Origin: Thermoactinomycetaceae bacterium
Lineage (GTDB): Bacteria; Bacillota; Bacilli; Thermoactinomycetales; Thermoactinomycetaceae
NCBI GenBank assembly: GCA_025449975.1
Contig: JANWIG010000001.1
Coordinates: forward strand, 1 to 64,000
Length of the DNA: 64,000 nucleotides
Reading direction: 5' to 3'
Below, piece after piece: positions 12,263 through 19,984 of the stretch. Made by a program: the position numbers and the translations under genes. The notes under the pieces were generated by a model that was not told where the DNA came from, did no database searches, and saw nothing but the letters and a program-made list of their open reading frames with translations. Positions within the stretch are counted from its first letter, which is position 1. Every line of letters starts with the position of its first letter.

Positions 12263-12574
12263 TTGAAACCAAATGTCAGTCGTTCAACGAAACAAATGGC
12301 CAATCAGGAGATGAGAAAAAATACGATCAAATATCTTACATCGTTTCTCATCATGATCCTCTTTACTGCAATCGCCTTTTATCTCATCATTTTTCCATTA
12401 TTTGATACAAACACCACATTTTGGGTTATCTTCCTACTAGCATGGGTTCAAGCTCTTTTGCAACTCTTTACCTTTATGCATCTCGATCAAAAAGGATACG
12501 GAATCGTCATCATATTATATGCAATCGGTATTGTAATTGCTGTGGTATCTGCCGTTGGGATCGTTCTGATGTAG
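12263..12574 (+). CDS. Cytochrome c oxidase subunit IV-like membrane protein (orphan)
   Basis: Small membrane protein of 103 residues with three predicted transmembrane segments, matching the prokaryotic COX4 / CtaF-QoxD type: a polar N terminus with MRKNTIKYLTSF, then helices, with the typical LQLFTFMHLD segment between helices two and three. It would be an accessory subunit of a haem-copper oxidase. TTG 12263 is chosen because AGGAGGTG (12247-12254) precedes it; the open frame begins at 12236. It has its own promoter and terminator and no other oxidase genes nearby, which is unusual because the subunit normally sits in cta or qox operons. Confidence 0.65.
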   Translation: MKPNVSRSTKQMANQEMRKNTIKYLTSFLIMILFTAIAFYLIIFPLFDTNTTFWVIFLLAWVQALLQLFTFMHLDQKGYGIVIILYAIGIVIAVVSAVGIVLM

Positions 12575-12586
12575 TAAGTAAACAGG

Positions 12587-12622
12587 GGCTAGCTCGCCGT
12601 TTAGGCAGAGCAGCCTTTTTTT
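12587..12622 (+). terminator. Terminator after the oxidase subunit IV gene
   Basis: Stem built from GGCT, GCTC and GCC with their complements GGC, GAGC and AGCC (one bulged A per side), loop GTTTA, then seven T. It also lies just beyond the 3' end of the convergent panE gene. Confidence 0.85.
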
Positions 12623-12649
12623 AGTTATATCTTCTGACGGATCTTCTAT

Positions 12650-13576
12650 TCACTTAGGCAAGGGAGCATGTGGAGAATTCGCTATTTTTAAGGCATGATA
12701 CACCATTTTTAGAATCGGCAAATCGGTATCTTTTGGGGCTAAATTTAGCAAATAACCGTGGAAATGATCGGTTTCAATGGGGTTTCCTTTTTCTAAATCT
12801 CGGAGCATCGAAGATTTAAATGTGGGGTCTGTTCTTTCAGCGATGCGCATTAACTGATCGACGAGATCCTCATCAATCGTCGGCTCTTGATTCCGAGCAA
12901 TCGATACTACCTCATGGAAGAGACGTTCCAAGATCTCTTTTCCATAGGGAGATTGAAAAATGGGTCCGAGACTACTGCGAGTAATCGTAGTGATTCCACT
13001 AACAGTTGCGATATAAATAAATTTATGCCACATGCGTTTTACAATTTGTTTGCTCGCGCGCGCAGTGAAATTGGCTCCGGCAAATAATTGGGAGATTTTC
13101 TCTACTCGTGGGCTATATGTACCGTCTAACTCTCCAAAGAGGAGATTATGCTCGGGACTGTACTGCTCGACGATTCCCTCATTGTTCAGTGTGGATTCAA
13201 TAAAACATAATCCTCCAAGCACCGCATCTTTACCAAATTCTCTTTGAAGTGTTTCAATTTGACCCATGCCGTTTAATAAGGGTAGAATACTCGTTCGTTG
13301 ATCTACATAAGGTTTGCATGAGCGGATCGCTTCTTCAAGGTGATATGCTTTTACAGAAAGAATCACTAAATCAAATGGTTCACTTGGTTCTCCAGGTGAT
13401 AAGGTTTGGGCTGGGAGTGTTACATCTCCATGTATACTGCGGATCACTAACCCATGCTTTATCAATTGCTGTTTACGGCGTTCCCTCACTAAAAAAGTGA
13501 TATTGGCTCCTTTTTCGAGCAAACGTCCGCCAAAATAGCCACCAACTCCACCGGCTCCAACAACCAGAACACGCAT
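12650..13576 (-). CDS. panE: 2-dehydropantoate 2-reductase (ketopantoate reductase)
   Basis: NADPH-dependent reductase of the ApbA/PanE family, 308 residues, making pantoate for coenzyme A synthesis. The N-terminal Rossmann motif is VVGAGGVGGYFGGRL. The central ILPLLNGMGQIE segment and the catalytic-type lysine region KRMWHKFIYIATVSG are in place, with a helical C-terminal domain. ATG at 13576 has GGGGAG six bases upstream; the open frame extends two codons to a TTG at 13582. Its neighbours are unrelated. Several Bacillales carry two PanE paralogs, so another 2-ketoacid could be the substrate. Confidence 0.85.
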   Translation of the reverse strand: MRVLVVGAGGVGGYFGGRLLEKGANITFLVRERRKQQLIKHGLVIRSIHGDVTLPAQTLSPGEPSEPFDLVILSVKAYHLEEAIRSCKPYVDQRTSILPLLNGMGQIETLQREFGKDAVLGGLCFIESTLNNEGIVEQYSPEHNLLFGELDGTYSPRVEKISQLFAGANFTARASKQIVKRMWHKFIYIATVSGITTITRSSLGPIFQSPYGKEILERLFHEVVSIARNQEPTIDEDLVDQLMRIAERTDPTFKSSMLRDLEKGNPIETDHFHGYLLNLAPKDTDLPILKMVYHALKIANSPHAPLPK

Positions 13577-13800
13577 AAACAACTCCCCTTTTTTTGAAAA
13601 TGATAATAGGATAATTCAAAAATACCATGGAATACAAAACAAGTCCCTATTTTTAGTGAAGGATCCAAGTTCGATTTTTATCATGTGACAATCGTGTGAA
13701 AATTACTCTTTTCGTTTTTTTACCTCTTGATTCGTTCATCTCTCGTTCATGTTAACATGTTATATTTCATAATAGATAAAAAGCCAAAGGGGAAGATGTT

Positions 13801-16800
13801 ATGCAACGGATCGTAAATTGGAGTCTTAAAAATGCGATTGCTATTGTCATTCTATGTATCCTTGTCCTAGGAAGCGGATATTATGCTAGCACAAAGATTA
13901 AGCAAAGTATTATTCCAGACGTTGACACTCCCGTATTGTTGCTGCAATTCACCGTACCTGGGCAATCTGCTGAAGCAAATGAAAAAATCATTGCAAAGCC
14001 AGTCGAAGATCAGATATTAAACAACGAAGAAGTGAACCATGTAACCACTCGAATTTCCGGACCGGTGGTTATGTTTATCGTTGAATATAAGTATGGCATA
14101 GATATAGAAAAAGAAAAGACGAAACTAGAATCGATTGCAGGCAGTATCCGATTACAAGAAACCCCTCAATGGAAAGTAGTTAGTTTCACGGATCATATCT
14201 CTATTATTCAACAGTTTGCGATTACGACGAAAGGAAACAAAGAACAACTTCAAGAGAAATTAAATGATCAATTAATTCCTGATTTAAAGAAAATCGAAGG
14301 GGTCGCTGATGTCGAATTATTAGGTGAAGCGAAAACAAAATGGTTAATTGAATTAGATATAGATAAAGCGATGGCGAGCGGAGTCAGTCTGGAGACTGTG
14401 CGGGCTGCAATCGAAGGAAAAAATGTAGTGCGTCCGGTTGGTAGTGTGGAAGCACAAGGAAATACCTTTCCGATTGAATTAAGACCGCAAGTGGATGAGA
14501 TCGAAGACATCAAATCGCTTACGTTTTCTACCCAAGGAATGCCAAGCACCTCTCCAGCTCAACAGATGTTGGCTACTCCGGGACAAGTAAAGCTGTCGGA
14601 TATCGCCACTTTTAAACAAGTTGATGAGCGGACAGAGATTGTTCGCTATAATGGAGAACCCTCACTTGTTCTCAATGTGTCGAAGGAACCCAATGCGGAT
14701 ACCTTAAAAGTGAGCGAATTAGCCAACCAAGTAATTGACAGATATGCAAAACAAGAGAAGTTTCAAGCAGTTGTTCTAATGGATCATGGAGAAGAGATTA
14801 ACACTTCGATTAGCAAACTATTAAAAGAAGGAATGTATGGGGCTCTATTTACCATTTTGGTAATTGCTGTCTTTTTACGTAGTTTTCGAGCTACCCTCAT
14901 CTCGATTTTTTCTTTACCGATTTCCATTTTGGCAACGATCTTTTTCCTAGATCAACTGGACTACTCGCTCAATATTTTGACATTGGGTGGTTTGGCCGTT
15001 GCGATTGGACGGATTGTGGATGATAGCATCGTTGTCATTGAAAATATTTACCGATGGCTGCAAGAAAAAGGTGAGCAATTAACGAAGAAAGAGATTGTAG
15101 TCGGTGCTACAAAAGAGGTAATGAAAGCGATCGCTTCCTCTACGCTGGTGACAATTATTGTCTTTTTACCACTTGCCTTTTTTCAAAACATGGCCGGTGA
15201 ATATTTTAAACCATTTGCTCTGGCTGTTTCCTTCTCTATCTTTGTCTCCTTATTGGTAGCGGTGATGTTGATCCCGATCTTAGCAAAGACATTCTTTAAA
15301 GCAAAACAGAAAGAAAAGAAAGAGAGCCGGTTGGTCAAAGGATATGATCGTCTTTTACGTGTTGCCTTGAAAAGACGCGGCTGGGTTATGGTGATCGCGG
15401 TACTGCTGTTGATCGGTTCTCTGTCGTTAATTCAATTAGTCGGTTTCTCCTTTATGCCTGCCGGCAAGAGTACACAGATTATGTTTACCTTTACTCTCCC
15501 TGATGACATAAAATTGGCGGAAACGGACAAAGTAGCGAAGAAAGTGGAAGAGAAGTTAAAGGAGAAAAAGGAAGTTAAAGATACTTGGGTCCAGTTGGGA
15601 CAAGGAATGAATATGACTTCCATGGGGCAAAAGAAAGAAAATGAGGGCTTGATCTATATTAAATTAAAATCAGGTCAAGATGCCGATCAATTGGCTACCA
15701 ATTGGGAGAAAGAATTGTCACAAATTGTCCGACAAGACTATCCCGAAGCGAAAATTATGGTGTTTGCTCAAGCGACAATGTCACAAGGAAATAGTGTCAA
15801 TGTGAGTCTCTTCGGAACGGATCCGGTAGCTCTAGAAAAAGCATCCAAACAAGTGGAAGAGTTGTTGTTAAAGAATAAACAAGTGCAAAACGTGAAAAAT
15901 GAAATGGAAGAACTGGTGACGAGATGGGAGATTTCCCTGAATTCGACGGGAACCGATCTAGGACTGAACACAGAGCAATTGATGGGGATGATATACGAGC
16001 GCTTACGTTCGGCGGAAATTACCGAGTATGAGGTAAAAGACAAAACGATTGATCTATCGATTCGCTATAATAAGCCGATTACCAATAAAAATCAGCTGTT
16101 GGATATAGCCATTGTCACACCAGCTGGTGTAAAACAGCTTAAAGAAGTAGCCAATTTACAAGAAGTGAAAACTTCTTCTGTGATCAACCGTAGAGATGGA
16201 AAAGTATATGCCAGTGTGACTGCTGAAGCGAAAGGGAACGATACAAGCTCTGTTTTTGTCAAGGTGCAAAATGATTTAGACAAGCTGGATTTACCAGACG
16301 GAGTAACGGCAAGCCTAGGTGGAGGAAATGAAGAGTTGAACGATATGCTAGAAAGCATGGGTGTAGCGATGATTATCGCTGTCGGCTTGGTCTTCTTAGT
16401 GCTTTGCATGACGTTCCACAGTTTGTTAACGCCGCTTGTCATTCTTACTTCGATCTTGTTTGTACCCGTTGGCGCCTTTGGAGGGTTGTACTTAACAGGT
16501 CAACCTTTATCAATCAGTTCTCTGATTGGACTGCTCATGCTGATTGGAATTGTCGTTACCAACGCTGTTGTGTTGTTGGATCGAGTGGAAGCCAATCGTC
16601 AAAAAGGCATGACAGTAGATAACGCTTTGATTGAAGCTGGAAAAGTTCGGTTACGTCCTATTTTGATGACTGCCTTTGCCACCATCTTTGCCTTGATTCC
16701 ATTAGCAGTTTCAAGCGATGTTGAATCGATCTCGGCAATCCTCATCTCCAAAGGTCTAGCCATTACCGTGATTGGTGGATTGTTTACCTCTACTATGTTA

Positions 16801-16938
16801 ACTTTGATCTTCGTTCCAGCCTTATATCGATTGGTAGAACGGATCCGTCTTAACAAAGACCGATTTGAACACGTAGTCATGGAGAAAGATGAAAAGGAAT
16901 CAGGTCTAAAGATTCGGGTTACGACTAATAAAATTTAA
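13801..16938 (+). CDS. RND-family efflux transporter (SwrC-like)
   Basis: Resistance-nodulation-division exporter of 1045 residues. The repeated RND architecture is clear: an N-terminal transmembrane helix, a first periplasmic-type (here extracytoplasmic) loop of about 300 residues, helices 2-6 with GGLAVAIGRIVDDSIVVIENI (proton-relay Asp pair in helix 4), a second large loop (about 555-840), and helices 8-12 (LIGLLMLIGIVVTNAVVLLDR). SwrC/YerP of B. subtilis, involved in surfactin resistance, has this size and plan. There is no membrane-fusion partner beside it, as usual in Firmicutes. AAAGGGGAAG precedes the start. A perfect palindrome CATGTTAACATG (13748-13759) lies upstream and might be an operator. 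Confidence 0.85.
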   Translation: MQRIVNWSLKNAIAIVILCILVLGSGYYASTKIKQSIIPDVDTPVLLLQFTVPGQSAEANEKIIAKPVEDQILNNEEVNHVTTRISGPVVMFIVEYKYGIDIEKEKTKLESIAGSIRLQETPQWKVVSFTDHISIIQQFAITTKGNKEQLQEKLNDQLIPDLKKIEGVADVELLGEAKTKWLIELDIDKAMASGVSLETVRAAIEGKNVVRPVGSVEAQGNTFPIELRPQVDEIEDIKSLTFSTQGMPSTSPAQQMLATPGQVKLSDIATFKQVDERTEIVRYNGEPSLVLNVSKEPNADTLKVSELANQVIDRYAKQEKFQAVVLMDHGEEINTSISKLLKEGMYGALFTILVIAVFLRSFRATLISIFSLPISILATIFFLDQLDYSLNILTLGGLAVAIGRIVDDSIVVIENIYRWLQEKGEQLTKKEIVVGATKEVMKAIASSTLVTIIVFLPLAFFQNMAGEYFKPFALAVSFSIFVSLLVAVMLIPILAKTFFKAKQKEKKESRLVKGYDRLLRVALKRRGWVMVIAVLLLIGSLSLIQLVGFSFMPAGKSTQIMFTFTLPDDIKLAETDKVAKKVEEKLKEKKEVKDTWVQLGQGMNMTSMGQKKENEGLIYIKLKSGQDADQLATNWEKELSQIVRQDYPEAKIMVFAQATMSQGNSVNVSLFGTDPVALEKASKQVEELLLKNKQVQNVKNEMEELVTRWEISLNSTGTDLGLNTEQLMGMIYERLRSAEITEYEVKDKTIDLSIRYNKPITNKNQLLDIAIVTPAGVKQLKEVANLQEVKTSSVINRRDGKVYASVTAEAKGNDTSSVFVKVQNDLDKLDLPDGVTASLGGGNEELNDMLESMGVAMIIAVGLVFLVLCMTFHSLLTPLVILTSILFVPVGAFGGLYLTGQPLSISSLIGLLMLIGIVVTNAVVLLDRVEANRQKGMTVDNALIEAGKVRLRPILMTAFATIFALIPLAVSSDVESISAILISKGLAITVIGGLFTSTMLTLIFVPALYRLVERIRLNKDRFEHVVMEKDEKESGLKIRVTTNKI

Positions 16939-16945
16939 CAAAAAA

Positions 16946-16982
16946 AGTCCCAAGTGATCATGAAATCACTGGGACTTTTTTT
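16946..16982 (+). terminator. Terminator after the RND transporter
   Basis: AGTCCC and AGTGAT pair with ATCACT and GGGACT (one bulged A), loop of six, then seven T; the A-rich left side allows two-way function. Confidence 0.9.
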
Positions 16983-17009
16983 GTAAGGGTAGTGTTATGT
17001 TGATGATAT

Positions 17010-17037
17010 GCAGGAAAAATGTTAATGGATACGGAAT
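17010..17037 (+). promoter_or_regulatory. Sigma-H promoter of spo0F
   Basis: GCAGGAAAA (17010-17018) fits the -35 RNAGGAWWW, and ACGGAAT (17031-17037) fits the -10 RNNGAAT, with the canonical 12-base spacing. spo0F is a known sigma-H gene in B. subtilis. A loose Spo0A-box-like TTGTCAGAA lies downstream at 17059-17067. Confidence 0.72.
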
Positions 17038-17103
17038 ATACTCAGAAGCTAAACATAATTGTCAGAAAAGAGTTCCTTTGACCGGAAGGGAGCAGAGGTG
17101 AGA

Positions 17104-17466
17104 ATGTATAAAAAGATATTGGTAGTAGATGATCAGTATGGAATTAGAGTATTATTAAAAGAAGTATTTGCTAAAGATGACTTGATTGTCTTTCAAGCTG
17201 CCAATGGAAAACAAGCTCTCGAAATCATCCGCATTGAACGGCCGGATTTGATTTTGTTGGATATGAAAATGCCTGGAATGGATGGTTTGGAGTTGCTTCG
17301 ACGACTGCGCCGGATGGATGTGAAACCGAAAGTGATTATGATGACGGCTTATGGAGAACTGGATATGGTCGATGAGGCGACCAAATTAGGCGCACTCGGT
17401 CATTTTACCAAGCCGTTTGATATTGAAGAGCTCCGGATGGCAGTAATTAAGCAATTGGTTTCATAG
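17104..17466 (+). CDS. spo0F: Sporulation phosphorelay response regulator Spo0F
   Basis: Single-domain response regulator of 120 residues that takes phosphate from sensor kinases and passes it to Spo0B. Acidic pocket residues Asp9 and Asp10 are in VVDDQYGIR, the phosphorylation site is Asp53 ([11 protein letters not shown]), followed by [10 protein letters not shown] and Lys in [10 protein letters not shown]. The near-identity of these blocks to B. subtilis Spo0F is diagnostic. There is no output domain. ATG 17104 has GAGGTG upstream; the open frame reaches back to 17059. The next gene, fbaA, follows spo0F in other Bacillales as well. Confidence 0.95.
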   Translation: MYKKILVVDDQYGIRVLLKEVFAKDDLIVFQAANGKQALEIIRIERPDLILLDMKMPGMDGLELLRRLRRMDVKPKVIMMTAYGELDMVDEATKLGALGHFTKPFDIEELRMAVIKQLVS

Positions 17467-17631
17467 GTTTGCTGATTGCGAAATCTCCTCACTTATGTTT
17501 GGAATCGTCTCAGAGAGTAAGAAACCGGCAGGATCTGGGAATAAATTTTTACAGATATATGCGACTGTGAATGGATGAAAAGAGGCAGATCGAGGATCCT
17601 TTTTCCTTGCCTGTTATTGTGAACCTGTTAA

Positions 17632-17640
17632 TGATATAAT
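17632..17640 (+). promoter_or_regulatory. Extended -10 promoter of fbaA
   Basis: TGATATAAT is a perfect TATAAT with the TGN extension; no good -35 lies 17 bases upstream. Transcription would start near 17647 and give a leader of about 175 bases. Confidence 0.55.
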
Positions 17641-17673
17641 GTCAAATTGAAAACATATTTTTGTCAAATATAA

Positions 17674-17823
17674 AACAGTCCAAGGATCTTTTCAAAAGCT
17701 AAATAAAGGGGGGAAATCTGCTGCTTAAACATCCTAAGAGCTTCCCGAAGGTTTTGCTTGTGTTTGGACTGTTATTAAACAGGCTCTTAGAATGCTTATC
17801 ATTAAGTAGCAGAGCTACATAGT
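17674..17823 (+). promoter_or_regulatory. Structured fbaA leader with crossed stems
   Basis: Part of the 357-base gap between spo0F and fbaA. Three long complementarities are visible: AACAGTCCAA (17674-17683) with TTGGACTGTT (17764-17773); TCTGCTGCTTAA (17717-17728) with TTAAGTAGCAGA (17802-17813, one G-U); and CTAAGAGCTT (17734-17743) with AGGCTCTTAG (17781-17790, one G-U). The last two nest; the first crosses them, so a pseudoknot or alternative folds are possible. A GTG at 17760 with GAAGG upstream opens a 20-codon frame ending at 17822, one base before the fbaA ATG, which itself lacks a good ribosome-binding site. No known riboswitch class was recognised. Confidence 0.5.
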
Positions 17824-18678
17824 ATGCCATTAGTACCGATGACCGCTTTTTTATCCAAAGCAAAACAAGAAGGCTTTGCGGTTGGTCAATTCAATATGAA
17901 TAATCTCGAATTTACCCAAGCCATTATTGAAGCAGGAATCGAGGAGCGTTCTCCGCTCATTTTTGGAGCAAGTGAAGGGGCCATTCGCTATATGGGTCTG
18001 AACAATGTCGTCGCTTTAGCAAAAGTGGCTGCGAGGGAATCGGGTTTACCAGTCGCGTTGCATTTGGACCATGGTAGTAGCTTTGAAATGGTGATGAAAT
18101 GTATTCGCGCTGGCTTTTCTTCGGTTATGTTTGATGGTTCTCACTATCCACTTGAAGAGAATATTCGCCTGACGAAGAAAGTAGTGGAAGCTGCTCACGC
18201 TGTCGGTGTTTCTGTGGAAGGGGAATTGGGAACGATTGGCGGAGTCGAAGATGATCTCGACGTGGCGGATGAAGATGCGACCTTGGCAAATCCAGAAGAA
18301 GCGATTCGTTTTTGGGAAGAGACGCAAGTAGATGCATTGGCCATTGCTGTCGGCACGGCTCATGGGATGTATAAAGGAGTTCCCAAAATTCGCTTTGATA
18401 TCATTGAGAAAGTCAGTAAAAACATCGATGTCCCGATTGTGTTGCATGGTGGATCCGGTGTTCCTGATGAGTCCATTACCAAGTCGATCGCTTTAGGTGT
18501 TGGAAAAATTAATGTCAACACTGAGAACCAAGTCGCATGTACGAAGGTGATTCGTGATACACTGGGAGCCAATCCCGAAATGATCGATCCACGCAAATAT
18601 TTGGGTCCTGCTCGAACAGCGATTAAAGAAGTAGTCAAAGAGAAAATGAGACTCTTCGGTAGTTCAGGCAAAGCCTAA
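17824..18678 (+). CDS. fbaA: Class II fructose-bisphosphate aldolase
   Basis: Zinc-dependent aldolase of 284 residues, splitting fructose 1,6-bisphosphate into two triose phosphates in glycolysis and running backwards in gluconeogenesis. Family blocks: AVGQFNMNNLEFTQA, the catalytic Asp and zinc His in HLDHGSSF, the second metal site in GVSVEGELGTIGG, VGTAHGMYKG, and the phosphate-binding LHGGSGVPDESI. The length equals B. subtilis FbaA (285). No convincing Shine-Dalgarno sequence precedes the ATG; the GTAGC/GCTAC inverted repeat (17806-17818) occupies that place. The gene has its own promoter and terminator. Confidence 0.96.
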   Translation: MPLVPMTAFLSKAKQEGFAVGQFNMNNLEFTQAIIEAGIEERSPLIFGASEGAIRYMGLNNVVALAKVAARESGLPVALHLDHGSSFEMVMKCIRAGFSSVMFDGSHYPLEENIRLTKKVVEAAHAVGVSVEGELGTIGGVEDDLDVADEDATLANPEEAIRFWEETQVDALAIAVGTAHGMYKGVPKIRFDIIEKVSKNIDVPIVLHGGSGVPDESITKSIALGVGKINVNTENQVACTKVIRDTLGANPEMIDPRKYLGPARTAIKEVVKEKMRLFGSSGKA

Positions 18679-18746
18679 AATGGATTGGAACGGAAAAAGA
18701 GTAAAAATCTGTCTTATCGTTTCGATCGCAATGTAGGAAACAGTTG

Positions 18747-18770
18747 AAAGGAGGCTACGGGCCTCCTTTT
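18747..18770 (+). terminator. Terminator of fbaA
   Basis: AAGGAGGC (18748-18755) pairs with GCCTCCTT (18761-18768) around TACGG; the T tract is short (TTTT). Confidence 0.75.
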
Positions 18771-18961
18771 CATGAAAATAGCTTAAGAAGAGACTCTCCT
18801 GTTTAAAAAGGTAGAAGAATAGCGGTGTTGTTCGGTGATCTCTTTTGGATCGGATTGCTTTGAACAACCATTTTTTCTATCCTCGATCGAGAGCTTCAGC
18901 GTACATAGGTATTCCCTTTTTACATATTCAAGAATGCCGAAGACAAACATAAACGAAGCTG

Positions 18962-19203
18962 ATATTTTGCATTGGTTGTGTGATTCTCGGGTTGTGGTTT
19001 TACCCAGTAGAAGAGATTTGTTCGCCACTTGAACTCTATACTATGACGTACCTAGGAACGAACCTGCTATTAGCAGGATGAGAACCGCTCATATGTTCAA
19101 TGATCCAGAAAGTAGTTACTCTGAGCAATCCCATAAAGGGATTACCGAGCAACGCCGTCTTTCATCCCACGATTCAAACTATAGTTTTCAGATGGCATCC
19201 TGA
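18962..19203 (-). mobile_element. Solo IS200/IS605-like right end with omega-RNA-like sequence, copy 1
   Basis: Non-coding element filling most of the 580-base gap between fbaA and fsa. On the minus strand it begins at ATGCC near 19199 and carries a frame end (...GMKDGVAR then TAA) like the tail of a TnpB gene. AATCCC/GGGATT and GCCGTCT/AGATGGC inverted repeats follow. It closes with GGGTAAAACC and CAACCCGAGAATC, the wording I associate with IS605-type right ends; the terminal hairpin is degraded. 31 of 33 bases at 19138-19170 match 59123-59155. No transposase or intact tnpB is present. Family assignment is from memory of such ends, so it is tentative; a plus-strand leader RNA is the alternative. 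Confidence 0.5.
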
Positions 19204-19213
19204 TGGATCTGTG

Positions 19214-19242
19214 TTGATTTAATGCAAAGTAGAACCAATATT
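19214..19242 (+). promoter_or_regulatory. Possible promoter of fsa-murA2
   Basis: TTGATT (19214-19219), 17 bases, AATATT (19237-19242). Each box matches consensus at four of six positions. Confidence 0.3.
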
Positions 19243-19258
19243 CGTAGGGGGATCGGGA

Positions 19259-19903
19259 ATGAAGTTTTTTCTTGATACAGCGATTGTCGATGAAATTCGA
19301 GAAATACATCAGTTGGGCCTGTTGGCAGGTGTAACCACTAACCCCAGTTTAATTGCTAAATCGGGTAGGGTTTTTGAAGAAGTGTTAAGGGAAATCGTCG
19401 ATTTTGTTCAAGGACCTGTCAGTGCAGAGGTGCTGAGTCGCCATGCAGAGGGAATGATCGAGGAAGGGGAAAGGCTAGCGGAAATTGCCCCCAATATTAC
19501 GATTAAAGTCCCGATGACTTGGGAAGGTTTGAAAGCCGTAAATCATTTTGCTAATAAAGGGATAAAAACCAACGTCACCTTGATTTTTTCAGCCAATCAA
19601 GCTTTGATGGCTGCTCGGTCAGGAGCTACTTTTGTGAGTCCGTTTGTCGGTCGTCTCGATGATATCGGTCATAATGGTTTGGAGTTAATCTCACAGACTG
19701 CAGATATATTTCAGATTCATCAAATCCAAACAGAGATCATCGCTGCAAGCATTCGTCATCCGGTTCATGTCACCGAAGCTGCCTTGGCAGGGGCGCATAT
19801 TGCTACGGTTCCCTATAAAGTGCTTAAACAAATGGGATCTCACCCGTTAACAGAGCAAGGGATTGAAAAGTTTGAAGCTGATTGGAAGAAAATGAATCAG
19901 TAG
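19259..19903 (+). CDS. Transaldolase, fructose-6-phosphate aldolase-like
   Basis: Small transaldolase of 214 residues, the TalC/FSA subfamily known as tal (ywjH) in B. subtilis, of the non-oxidative pentose phosphate pathway. It begins [11 protein letters not shown] and has [11 protein letters not shown]. The Schiff-base lysine is Lys83 in NITIKVPMT, followed by [22 protein letters not shown] and a C-terminal [27 protein letters not shown] precedes the ATG. It lies 55 bases after the IS605-like element, and murA2 follows 81 bases later, the same neighbours as in B. subtilis (fba-tal-murAB-glpX-rho). True transaldolase versus F6P aldolase activity cannot be decided from sequence. Confidence 0.93.
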   Translation: MKFFLDTAIVDEIREIHQLGLLAGVTTNPSLIAKSGRVFEEVLREIVDFVQGPVSAEVLSRHAEGMIEEGERLAEIAPNITIKVPMTWEGLKAVNHFANKGIKTNVTLIFSANQALMAARSGATFVSPFVGRLDDIGHNGLELISQTADIFQIHQIQTEIIAASIRHPVHVTEAALAGAHIATVPYKVLKQMGSHPLTEQGIEKFEADWKKMNQ

Positions 19904-19984
19904 GGAGGCGACTTTGTTTTTGGCGGTGGGTTCTTGGCCTTCCGCCAAGTCATTTTGCTTGCCACCTGAAGGAAGAGGTTAGAA

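Noticed and set aside
13595-13625. Fur-box-like TGATAATAGGATAAT upstream of panE
   Set aside because: Only the left half matches; the right half does not complete the inverted repeat.
18783-19028. 81-residue minus-strand frame after fbaA
   Set aside because: Overlaps the IS605-like element and its flank, has no ribosome-binding site and no similarity I know; treated as chance.
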